From DASQPR01 sp035713725 (GTDB lineage Bacteria > Actinomycetota > Actinomycetes > Mycobacteriales > Micromonosporaceae): a stretch of DNA of 12,139 nt. Within the stretch, counting starts at the first letter, position 1. Every line of letters begins with the position of its first letter. Shown piece after piece: positions 1-6,176 of the stretch. A program made the position numbers and the translations under genes. Under the pieces are notes generated by a model, which had not been told where the DNA came from, made no database searches, and was given only the letters and a program-made list of their open reading frames with translations. The DNA lies in contig DASTMZ010000048.1 in the NCBI GenBank assembly GCA_035713725.1, positions 1-12,139 of the forward strand. Direction: 5' to 3'.

Positions 1-81
1 GATCGACTCATCCGACCTACGCGCGTAGGCGACCACGTCACGGCGGAACTCTGCGGGGAATGCTTTCGGCACAGTGGACAT
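1..81 (-). CDS. IS3-family transposase OrfA, N-terminal fragment
   Basis: Twenty-seven codons are visible, reading MSTVPKAFPAEFRRDVV and on to ARRSDES, with no stop before the window edge. The pattern K-x-[FY]-P-x-E-F-[RK]-x-x-[VA]-V is the usual opening of the IS3/IS911 OrfA helix-turn-helix protein, which binds the element's ends and normally makes OrfAB transposase by programmed frameshifting. The start is the ATG at 79-81, preceded directly by a purine-rich GGAAGG. Only the first helix region can be seen, so the subfamily cannot be judged. Confidence in the family comes from this short motif plus the inverted-repeat-like sequence just upstream. Confidence 0.7.
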   Translation of the reverse strand, partial: MSTVPKAFPAEFRRDVVAYARRSDESI

Positions 82-116
82 CCTTCCAGCGAGGACCAAG
101 ATCCTCACAGATCAGG

Positions 117-142
117 TGTCAACCAAACCGGGTGCAGTCCCA
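117..142 (-). repeat. Probable IS3 terminal inverted repeat
   Basis: On the minus strand this reads outward-in as TGGGACTGCACCCGG, then a GTTTGGTTGACA stretch. It starts with 5'-TG and has the C-rich then GTTTGG/GACA layout common in IS3-family ends. It lies about 35 bases upstream of the orfA start and exactly where the recombinase reading frame becomes recognisable. The partner repeat is outside the window, so the call is provisional. Confidence 0.5.
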
Positions 143-953
143 CACCTTCGACGCCGCGCAGCGGCTACGTGGTGTCCGCGGCGACAAACACACCCAGCGC
201 GCCGCCTCCAACAGCGACTACCGGTGTACCGGGCTGATCCGCTGTGGCGGCTGCGGCCACAAATACGTCGGCACATCCGCGCACAGCAAAGGACGGGCCT
301 ACCGCTACTACACCTGCTTCACCCGAAGCCGCTACGGCCCGAAGGCGTGCCCTGCTGGCCGCATCGACGCCGGCCAACTCGACAACGCGATCCTGCAGGC
401 GATCGCCACCCTGTTCACCACCAACACCCAGCTACTCGCCGACACAATCAGCAAGGCCAGGCAAGACTTCCATGATCGGCACGGCAGCCGGCGGGACGAA
501 CTCGCCACCATCAACACCCAAATCACCGCCGCGAACGCAGCGATCGACCGGTACCTCACCGCATTCGAAACCGGCACCCTCACGGCCGCGTCCTGCGCAC
601 CCCGCATTGCCGACCTCGAAACCCGCATCAGCAGGCTGCAAACCCGCCGCGACGAACTCGCCGAACTCCTGGCCGCCGAACCCACCCCACCCGCCGCCGA
701 CCTACTCCACCAGCTCCGGCAGCACATCCGCGGCATCATCAACAGCGGCAGCCCGGCCCAATGCAAAGAACTCGTCGAAGCCCTCATCGCCGACATCCAC
801 ATCAACGACGGGCAGGTCATCCCCGTCTTCCGGATACCCCAAGACGACAAAGCCTCCGCCGACCCAACGTCGGCGGAGGCACACCCAACAATTCGCACAA
901 TGCTACGAACGGTGGGCCGGGCGGGACTCGAACCCGCGACCGAGGGATTATGA
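143..953 (+). pseudogene. Large serine recombinase, C-terminal remnant (catalytic domain lost)
   Basis: The readable protein starts at TFDAAQRL (144) and covers the end of the recombinase domain and the zinc beta ribbon. The zinc cysteines are encoded at 243, 252, 315 and 348 (LIRCGGCG, then YTC, then KAC). A long charged coiled coil of about 100 residues follows, then a PVFRIP tail typical of these proteins. The N-terminal resolvase domain with the catalytic serine is missing, and IS3-like sequence replaces it upstream of 142, so the enzyme cannot recombine DNA. The frame stays open through a hairpin (852-880) and ends at a TGA (951-953) lying antisense inside the tRNA gene, so the last residues (VGRAGLEPATEGL) are tRNA-derived. 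The original stop was either lost or created by integration at the tRNA. Family members excise and integrate phages or integrative elements. Confidence 0.85.
841..880 (-). terminator. Rho-independent terminator downstream of the tRNA
   Basis: The sequence holds a perfect 12-bp inverted repeat (852-863 with 869-880, arm GCCTCCGCCGAC) around a 5-base loop. On the minus strand the stem is followed by TTTGTCGTCTT, a T-rich tail, so it suits transcripts coming from the tRNA, whose 3' end is about 30 bases away. On the plus strand there is no T tract. The hairpin lies inside the open frame of the recombinase remnant, which is odd for a coding region. Confidence 0.75.
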
Positions 954-986
954 GTCCCCTGCTCTAACCGGCTGAGCTACCGGCCC
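913..986 (-). tRNA. tRNA with CAU anticodon, probably tRNA-Ile2
   Basis: A complete 74-base cloverleaf folds on the minus strand: acceptor GGGCCGG/CCGGCCC with discriminator A, D arm GCTC/GAGC, anticodon loop CTCATAA, variable loop CGGTC, and T arm GCGGG/CCCGC with loop TTCGAGT. The CCA end is not fully encoded (CCG follows). The CAU anticodon fits elongator Met or the minor Ile2 tRNA, whose C34 is changed to lysidine by TilS so that it reads AUA. Two features favour Ile2: the C4-G69 and C5-G68 acceptor pairs, which are known positive determinants for TilS, and the G27-U43 wobble at the base of the anticodon stem, as in E. coli Ile2. Elongator Met tRNAs usually lack them. I am certain of the tRNA and fairly confident of the Ile2 assignment. 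Confidence 0.95.
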
Positions 987-1030
987 GCGGTGCGAAGCTT
1001 ACCGAGCGGCCCGATTGACTCACGACTATC
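987..1030 (-). promoter_or_regulatory. Possible tRNA promoter
   Basis: On the minus strand a TAAGCT (996-1001) matches the actinobacterial TANNNT -10 pattern and lies 9 bases before the tRNA 5' end. The -35 region is weak: GTGAGT at 16 bases spacing shares only a TGA core with TTGACA. A promoter is expected here because nothing else would transcribe the tRNA. The exact elements are tentative. Confidence 0.35.
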
Positions 1031-1040
1031 ACGAGCGGCG

Positions 1041-1063
1041 ATTGTCGTGCACGCGCTCTAAGC
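1041..1063 (+). repeat. Imperfect direct repeat, copy 1 (damage-promoter-like)
   Basis: This 23-base stretch matches the dinB promoter at 6145-6167 at 20 of 23 positions, in the same orientation. It keeps TTGTC, a 12-base gap and TAAGC, the layout of a PafBC/RecA-NDp-type promoter, but the final T of TANNNT is a G here and the LexA-like dyad is degraded. The genes immediately downstream on this strand are read in the opposite direction, so it drives no obvious gene. It may be a leftover from a duplication when the block between the copies was inserted. Confidence 0.6.
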
Positions 1064-1074
1064 GGCCGCGCGTC

Positions 1075-1500
1075 CTAGGGGCGAGCGCCCTCGAAGCCAC
1101 GAGTTGCGATGGAGTCGAGACGGCGGCCGACGGTGGCATCTACGACTTCCCGCCGCAGGTCCGCTACCCGAAGGGCGCCGGATCTGGGGATGCTCAAGGC
1201 TCTGGCTGCCGCGCGCAGCTCGGCGGTCGAGACGCCGCCGACCTCCGCAGCGGCGTGCTCACGGCTGGTCAGACTCTCGAGCCGCCGTACGAGCGCGAGG
1301 GTGTCCTCGGACGGACTTGGAGCAGATCTGGGAGCGCGCTTGGCGGCGCGTGGGCGCGGCGCGGGCTCGGTCCCACCTTCCGGGACGAATGCCAGCCTGG
1401 CGCGTCCCTCCGCCAAATCGATCAGCTGGTCTTCTGGCAGCTCGGCGAGAAAGTCGGAGACCCGTTGCAGCACACCCAGAGAGAGGCTCGTGACACTCAT
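1075..1500 (-). CDS. Small ParA-partner protein with SAP/HEH-like tail (hypothetical)
   Basis: This 141-residue protein is not one I recognise by name. Residues 1-40 form a probable helical N-terminus (LQRVSDFLAELPEDQLIDLAE). Residues 45-63 are a Pro/Ala/Arg-rich basic linker. Residues 64-80 are helical, and residues 88-127 (STAELRAAARALSIP, then ALRVADLRREVV) look like a helix-extension-helix or SAP-type fold that often contacts DNA. Its ATG overlaps the stop of the upstream parA-like gene as ATGA, a sign of translational coupling, and it has no separate Shine-Dalgarno sequence. Coupling to a ParA ATPase suggests a partner that links the ATPase to DNA, as small ParB-like or non-canonical partners do. 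That role is inference. The HEH call rests on sequence pattern only. Confidence 0.75.
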   Translation of the reverse strand: MSVTSLSLGVLQRVSDFLAELPEDQLIDLAEGRARLAFVPEGGTEPAPRPRAAKRAPRSAPSPSEDTLALVRRLESLTSREHAAAEVGGVSTAELRAAARALSIPRSGALRVADLRREVVDATVGRRLDSIATRGFEGARP

Positions 1501-2447
1501 GCCGCGGCCACTCTCGCACCCGAGGCGCCTGCGCTTCCGTCAAAAAGGCGGAGAAACTCGTCGATCAAATCGTTTAATTCACCGCGAATCTGGTCGCTAC
1601 GCGGCAGCCGTAAGATGGGCGGCACCTCCAGACCTTGCGTGCCGAAGGCCGCGACACTCTGCCGGATCATTGTGGAGAACGTGGCGATCCGCAGCTTGTC
1701 TCGGACCAGGTCTATGTGAAATCGATTGGCTGTCTGCGGTCCGTTCCTGAACTGGACCATCGTAAAGATGACGCAATATTCGCCCAGGTCAAATGCCCCA
1801 CCGGCGTGCTTTCCGCCGTACTTCCGCACTTGGGTGCCATAGTCCTGACGGAATTCATGCACGGCGTAGTAGAGCGAATCAAGTCCGTTGGTGGACATGT
1901 AGTCGGCCTTTGCGGGGATTAGTACATCGCGCCCTGCGACCAACGCCGACTGCGTCAGCAGACCGAAACCGGGCGGACAATCGAGCAGCACATAGTCGTA
2001 CGGTCCAAGTGCCTTATCCCTCAGCCCGTCGAGCAATGACCGACGCCGGTAGAAGAGCTCACGGTCGACGTCATCCTTCGCAGCCACGATGGCGGCGTCG
2101 AGGTCGAGACGAAACAGCAGGATGTCCGACGCGAGCAGGTCGAGTTTGCCGCCTGCGGCGCTATCGATAGCGTGATTCACGTCCGGCGGCGTCACCGTCA
2201 GGTCGGCTAGGCTCATCGCGGGTAGACCACCGCTGAAGCTGTCGTACCAATGTTTCAGCGTCGCTTTCGGACGGACCTTGAACTGATAGTCCTCCGGCGT
2301 GTAGAAGCAATTCGTCAGGCTGCATTGCGGATCGAGGTCAACTAGGAGCACGCGCTTTCCGCGATCGGCTAGACCAGCACCGAGATTGGCCGTGAGAGTA
2401 GTCTTTCCCACGCCGCCCTTGTAATTCACGACCGAAATGACGCGCAC
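1497..2447 (-). CDS. parA: ParA/Soj-family P-loop ATPase
   Basis: This 316-residue ATPase has the deviant Walker A box of the ParA/MinD family (KGGVGKTT, residues 10-17, with the signature lysine at 10 and P-loop lysine at 15). It also has the A' motif VLLVDLDPQ (33-41) and Walker B YVLLDCPPG (152-160). No N-terminal helix-turn-helix is present, so it resembles short Soj-type proteins rather than P1-type ParA. Such ATPases dimerise on ATP and bind DNA nonspecifically to move or position plasmids, chromosomes or complexes. The start is a GTG at 2445-2447 with a strong GGAGGT (2451-2456) close upstream. It is first in a two-gene unit with the coupled protein at 1075-1500 and is divergent from the DrmD-like helicase. 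No ParB with a classical HTH and no clear parS array is nearby, so a role other than replicon partition is possible. Confidence 0.92.
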   Translation of the reverse strand: MRVISVVNYKGGVGKTTLTANLGAGLADRGKRVLLVDLDPQCSLTNCFYTPEDYQFKVRPKATLKHWYDSFSGGLPAMSLADLTVTPPDVNHAIDSAAGGKLDLLASDILLFRLDLDAAIVAAKDDVDRELFYRRRSLLDGLRDKALGPYDYVLLDCPPGFGLLTQSALVAGRDVLIPAKADYMSTNGLDSLYYAVHEFRQDYGTQVRKYGGKHAGGAFDLGEYCVIFTMVQFRNGPQTANRFHIDLVRDKLRIATFSTMIRQSVAAFGTQGLEVPPILRLPRSDQIRGELNDLIDEFLRLFDGSAGASGARVAAA

Positions 2448-2643
2448 GACACCTCCGCGACCAGCCTTCTCGCAACCCCACGCGAACGGTAGCCGAACAG
2501 CGCGAGTCTCGTACTCCCCGTACCGGCCAGGTTGTGCGCCTGATCAACCGAACGATCGCTGGTTCGTGTCACGCTCCAGCTACTATCCTCGCACTCGATA
2601 CGCCCGCCGAAAGTCGTAGGAAGCGCGCATAGCGTGCATACCC
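2448..2643. promoter_or_regulatory. Divergent promoter region with repeated CGAAC half-sites
   Basis: This 196-base gap separates the divergent parA-like and helicase starts. It contains CGAAC at 2483-2487, 2494-2498 and 2549-2553 and the inverted GTTCG at 2562-2566. The first two are 11 bases apart and the third lies a further 55 bases away, so all sit on one helix face. CGAAC/GTTCG is the half-site of actinobacterial LexA boxes, but the only inverted pair has an 8-base gap instead of 4, so LexA is not the obvious reader. Upstream of the helicase, TACTAT (2581-2586) and TAGCGT (2630-2635) both fit TANNNT as a -10; the latter would give a leaderless mRNA. Confidence 0.45.
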
Positions 2644-5600
2644 ATGAACGGAGCGACATTGCGACTGGAAGACCTGCAAACCGGTAGCCGAGTGCGGGGC
2701 GTGGTCGCCGGTGAGATCGTCCATGTCATTGCCGCGCTTCCGATGGGCGTGGACGCGGTGCGCCTTATTTACACCCGCAATAACGGCGCCGTCGATCAGC
2801 AAATTGTCATGCGTGCGGATGAGTCCGAACTCGTCCTTCTCGAGGACCGCCGCACGCTCTACGACGCACCCGTCGAGGGATTCAAACTTGCCGCGGAAGC
2901 GCTGCGGATCAGGCTCGAGGCGACTGCTCAACCGGATGAGGGTGGCTCGTATCGTCCGCTGCCCCATCAGCTCGACGCGGTCTACAAGCATTTGCTACGA
3001 CACATCCCCCTGCGTTTCCTGCTGGCGGACGACCCCGGTGCAGGCAAGACCATCATGGCGGGGCTGTTTGTGCGGGAACTGCAACTTCGCGGCGGGCTCG
3101 ACCGGTGCCTCATCGTCGCCCCTGGCGGGCTCGTTGAGCAGTGGCAACAGGAGTTGCGCGAGAAGTTTGGGCTGGACTTCGCGATCCTTGCGCAGGACGA
3201 CGTAAATCGGATGGTCGCGGCCGGCGCGGTGCGCGATCACCGGACGCACATCATCGCCCGGATGGACCAGGTCGCGCGCAGCCGCGACCTGGTCCAGATC
3301 TTCGGTCGTACGCCGTGGCACGTGGTCATCGTCGATGAGGCCCACCGGATGTCGGCGCGGTGGGCGAGCAATGACGTGAAGACGACCGCGCGCTATCGAC
3401 TTGGCGTCGCGCTTCGGGACTCGACCCGCCACCTGCTCCTCATGACCGCGACTCCGCACGCGGGCAAGGAGGAGGACTTCCAGCTCTTCATGCGCTTGCT
3501 CGACCCGGTGCGATTTGAGGGCCGCTACCGCGAAGGAACGCACGCCGCAGGTGCCGAAGGGCTGATGCTCCGTCGCACCAAAGAAGATCTGCTCACCCTC
3601 GAAGGCAAACCGCTCTTTCCGAAGCGCGCTACGTACACCGTCCGATACGACCTCTCACCACCCGAGCGAGAGCTTTACCGCAAGGTCACCGATTACGTCA
3701 GCACTGAATTCAACCGGGCCGAGAGCATCGATCGCCAGCAGCGCACTACGGTCGGCTTCGCCATGACTGTGTTACAACGGCGGCTAGCCTCAAGCCCGCA
3801 GGCCATTGTGGAGTCGTTGGTACGCCGGCGTGACCGCCTCACCCAGGAACTTGCCAGCACGGCCGGTTCACGTCCCCGCGGCCGGACCAAACGCGCCGTG
3901 GACGTGGACGCTGTCGCCGAGGAGTTCCCCGTCGGGGAACGCGAGGATTACGAGAACGAGATCGTCATCGCCGCTACCGCCGCCCGGACAACAGACGAGC
4001 TCCAGCGTGAGATCGCAGTGCTCGGCAAGCTGGTGTCCACAGCTGAGCAGGTGCGCGACAGCGGCGACGACCGTAAGTGGCACGAACTGCGACGGTTGCT
4101 GGAGACCACGCCGCAGGTCCGCGGCTCGGCAGGGGACGTGCGTAAGATCATCGTCTTCACCGAGCACCGCGACACTCTCGACTATCTCGTGAAGCGCACG
4201 AGAGAATTGCTGGGGCAACGAGGGACCGTCGTGTCGATCCACGGTGCCCTGAACCGCGACCAACGCCTGTCAGTCCAGCGGCGGTTCACTACAGATCCGC
4301 AATGTCGGGTGCTAATCGCCACCGACGCTGCGGGCGAGGGACTCAACCTGCAAGTCGCCCACCTCATGGTGAATTACGACCTGCCATGGAACCCGAACCG
4401 ACTGGAGCAGCGTTTCGGCCGTATCCACCGCATTGGCCAACGGGAGATGTGCCACCTGTGGAACCTCGTCGCGGCCGACACACGAGAAGGCGCCGTCTAT
4501 GAACGCCTGCTAATCAAGCTCGGCGAAATGGGCGAGGCTCTTCAGGGCAAGGTGTTCGATGTCCTCGGTCAGGTATTCGAGGAAATCCCGTTGCACCAAC
4601 TCCTCATCCGGGCGGTTCGCTACGGCGACGACCCCGCGGTTCGCGCGCATCTGGAGACAGTCATCGACGAGCGCGTCGGCGAGGCCGCACGCCGCTTGAT
4701 CGAAGCCGAGGCGCTGAGCCCGGAGGTGTACCGCCCGGCGCCGCACCAGCCATACCAACGTGACGTGCAGCTGGCGCGGACACGTCGCCTCCAACCGTAC
4801 TTTGTGGAGGGTTTCTTCAAGGCCGCATTCGAAAATGCCGGCGGGCGGCTGATTCGGCGCTCAGCCGGCCGCTGGGAGATTCCGCATATCCCGACGGTCA
4901 TCCGCGAGTTCGGCCGACGCGCCCAGCTACCGGTGCGATATCCGCTCGTCTGTTTCGACCCTGCCTTTGCCGAGATCGAAGACCAACCGCCAGCGGAACT
5001 CCTAGGCCCCGGAAAGCCGCTCTTCGACGTGCTGCTCAACTACACCGAGTCGACCTGCGGCGAGTATCTCCTCCAGGGCGCCACCCTAGTCGATCGGGAG
5101 GATTCCTCGGAGCGACCACGGCTGCTCGCGGCAATTCACATGGAGATTCTCGATGGTGACGGCGAGAGAGTCGACAATCGATTCGGGTATTTCGAGATCG
5201 ACGAGAGCCATGAGGGTCGGCCCGGTGCGGCGCGGTTTCTGGACTATGACGAGGCATCGCCAGCCGAGCTAGCGGCCGTCGCCGATCTGCCGACAGAAGC
5301 CTGGCTCGCCCAACCGCAGACGACCGCCGGGGATTGGGCAACCAGTGTCGAGCTGCCGCCCTGGTATGCACAGATCCATGAGTGGCGGCGCGGGCAGGCC
5401 CAGCGCGCCCGGGAACTCGTGACCGAACGCCTAAAACAGGAGATCGGATACTGGGAAGAGCAAGCGCAGCGAGTCGAGAGCGTCGCCGACCTTGACGCGC
5501 GGGCACGGTTGCTGCGTAACGCCACCGCAGAGCTGACGCGTCTGGGTCTGACCCAGGACGGACGCCTGGCCGAGCTCGAGCGCCAAGAGTCGACCCGGGT

Positions 5601-6069
5601 CGTGCCACCGCGCGTGCTCGCCGTCGCATTGGTCGTGCCGGCCGGTTTGCTGGCTCGATTGATGGGAAAGCCGCCGGTGAAGACCGAGGAGATCGAGCTT
5701 CGGGCGCTCCAGGCGGTCGAAGCGAGCGAACGCAGACTCGGCCGGATTCCGCAGCGCATGGAGGCCAATAACCCGGGTTTCGACGTCAACTCGCTCGACG
5801 AAGCCACGGGCACTGTCTTCTCCATCGAGGTCAAGGGACGTCTCGCCGGTGCAACGACATTCTTCGTCACCAACCAGGAGGTCCGCCATGGACAGAACGC
5901 AGGCGACCAGTACCGGCTTGCATTGGTCGAGGTGAGCGCCGCCGGCGCGGCGTACGACAGGGTCCGGTACGTCGGCCGGCCGTTCATGGACGTCAATCTC
6001 ACCTCGATCGTGCGGGGGGCCACTTTCAAATGGCCGGAGACGTGGGCCGCCGGCCGTGACCCCTGGTGA
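2644..6069 (+). CDS. DrmD-like SNF2 helicase with C-terminal DUF3883 nuclease-like domain
   Basis: This 1141-residue protein has an N-terminal region of about 100 residues, then an SF2/SNF2 motor. Visible motifs are LPHQ (106-109), motif I DDPGAGKT (129-136), Ia LIVAPGGL (156-163), II DEAH (231-234), III MTATPH (267-272), IV IIVFTEHRD (502-510), V ATDAAGEGLNLQ (559-570) and VI QRFGRIHRIGQ (589-599). A long middle region (about 640-1020) follows. Residues 1032-1098 match the DUF3883 pattern, with PGFDV (D1047) and IEVK (E1062, K1064) forming a D-ExK-like nuclease set. The closest family I know is DrmD, the SNF2 helicase of class 1 DISARM phage defence, and related solitary helicases in defence islands. 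The ATG at 2644 is the only possible start after an in-frame TAG at 2617. No Shine-Dalgarno lies at normal spacing. No DISARM methylase or drmA/B/C is present in the window. Confidence 0.9.
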   Translation: MNGATLRLEDLQTGSRVRGVVAGEIVHVIAALPMGVDAVRLIYTRNNGAVDQQIVMRADESELVLLEDRRTLYDAPVEGFKLAAEALRIRLEATAQPDEGGSYRPLPHQLDAVYKHLLRHIPLRFLLADDPGAGKTIMAGLFVRELQLRGGLDRCLIVAPGGLVEQWQQELREKFGLDFAILAQDDVNRMVAAGAVRDHRTHIIARMDQVARSRDLVQIFGRTPWHVVIVDEAHRMSARWASNDVKTTARYRLGVALRDSTRHLLLMTATPHAGKEEDFQLFMRLLDPVRFEGRYREGTHAAGAEGLMLRRTKEDLLTLEGKPLFPKRATYTVRYDLSPPERELYRKVTDYVSTEFNRAESIDRQQRTTVGFAMTVLQRRLASSPQAIVESLVRRRDRLTQELASTAGSRPRGRTKRAVDVDAVAEEFPVGEREDYENEIVIAATAARTTDELQREIAVLGKLVSTAEQVRDSGDDRKWHELRRLLETTPQVRGSAGDVRKIIVFTEHRDTLDYLVKRTRELLGQRGTVVSIHGALNRDQRLSVQRRFTTDPQCRVLIATDAAGEGLNLQVAHLMVNYDLPWNPNRLEQRFGRIHRIGQREMCHLWNLVAADTREGAVYERLLIKLGEMGEALQGKVFDVLGQVFEEIPLHQLLIRAVRYGDDPAVRAHLETVIDERVGEAARRLIEAEALSPEVYRPAPHQPYQRDVQLARTRRLQPYFVEGFFKAAFENAGGRLIRRSAGRWEIPHIPTVIREFGRRAQLPVRYPLVCFDPAFAEIEDQPPAELLGPGKPLFDVLLNYTESTCGEYLLQGATLVDREDSSERPRLLAAIHMEILDGDGERVDNRFGYFEIDESHEGRPGAARFLDYDEASPAELAAVADLPTEAWLAQPQTTAGDWATSVELPPWYAQIHEWRRGQAQRARELVTERLKQEIGYWEEQAQRVESVADLDARARLLRNATAELTRLGLTQDGRLAELERQESTRVVPPRVLAVALVVPAGLLARLMGKPPVKTEEIELRALQAVEASERRLGRIPQRMEANNPGFDVNSLDEATGTVFSIEVKGRLAGATTFFVTNQEVRHGQNAGDQYRLALVEVSAAGAAYDRVRYVGRPFMDVNLTSIVRGATFKWPETWAAGRDPW

Positions 6070-6081
6070 CGGACGAGCCGC

Positions 6082-6098
6082 ACGCCTGAGGCGTTTGG
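6082..6098 (+). terminator. Weak hairpin after the helicase gene
   Basis: ACGCC (6082-6086) and GGCGT (6090-6094) form a 5-bp stem with a 3-base loop, followed by TTGG, 12 bases after the helicase stop. A second short GC hairpin (6117-6121 with 6125-6129) follows. Either could slow or end transcription before dinB, but neither has a good T tract, so this is a tentative call. Confidence 0.25.
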
Positions 6099-6144
6099 CA
6101 AATCACACTGAACCACCCGGGCGGCCCGGTCGCGAGCGTCGGCA

Positions 6145-6167
6145 ATTGTCGTACACGTGTTCTAAGC
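6145..6167 (+). repeat. Imperfect direct repeat, copy 2 (intact dinB promoter copy)
   Basis: This is the partner of the 23-base sequence at 1041-1063, with 20 of 23 identical positions in the same orientation. This copy keeps the complete TANNNT -10 (TAAGCT, ending at 6168) and the better LexA-like dyad, so it appears to be the functional one. Confidence 0.6.
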
Positions 6168-6176
6168 TCAAAAGCA
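6146..6176 (+). promoter_or_regulatory. dinB damage-inducible promoter, PafBC/RecA-NDp type, leaderless
   Basis: TTGTC (6146-6150), exactly 12 bases, then TAAGCT (6163-6168) reproduces the spacing of the TTGTCRGTG-N8-TANNNT motif known from LexA-independent, PafBC-dependent damage promoters in mycobacteria. The GTG part is not conserved. Only 7 bases separate the -10 hexamer from the dinB ATG (6176), so transcription should start at or next to the A of the start codon. No Shine-Dalgarno is present, which agrees with a leaderless mRNA. Confidence 0.65.
6149..6164 (+). promoter_or_regulatory. LexA/SOS-like box over the dinB promoter
   Basis: TCGTACACGTGTTCTA matches the actinobacterial SOS box TCGAAC-N4-GTTCGA at 10 of 12 defined positions. 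It lies between the -35-like TTGTC and the -10, where LexA binding would block polymerase. Overlap of LexA-like and PafBC-like signals would allow dual damage control, as known for mycobacterial recA. Confidence 0.55.

Larger units (their letters stand above)
1..142 (-). mobile_element. IS3-family insertion sequence, left end only (runs off window)
   Basis: The first 142 bases look like the upstream end of an IS3-family element read on the minus strand: a probable terminal inverted repeat, then about 60 bases of leader, then the start of orfA. The element is cut by the window edge, so its second ORF and other end are not visible. It appears to have inserted into the serine recombinase gene that begins abruptly at about 143. 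The boundary at 142 is inferred from the point where recognisable recombinase coding begins and from the 5'-TG start usual for IS3-family ends; it could be off by a few bases. Confidence 0.65.

Noticed and set aside
761..967. Open frames ending GGPGGTRTRDRGIMSP and similar across the tRNA
   Set aside because: These are the classic spurious peptides from reading a tRNA gene antisense; the recombinase frame explains the upstream part.
1015..1750. Plus-strand frames opposite the parA-like gene and its partner
   Set aside because: They have no recognisable domain, while the minus-strand ParA motifs and the ATGA-coupled partner define the coding strand.
2549..2566. LexA SOS box upstream of the helicase (CGAAC with GTTCG)
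   Set aside because: The arms are 8 bases apart instead of 4, so it does not fit the LexA consensus; kept only as a possible operator.
1075..6069. A complete DISARM system
   Set aside because: Only a DrmD-like helicase is present; no drmA, drmB, drmC or methyltransferase is encoded in the window.
2569..6116. Many minus-strand open frames within the helicase gene
   Set aside because: They are shadows caused by high GC in the third position; none shows a domain or start context, while the plus-strand frame carries all helicase motifs.
6056..6175. Longer dinB start at 6056
   Set aside because: It would begin inside the helicase gene, adds 40 residues not found in the family, and covers the promoter elements.
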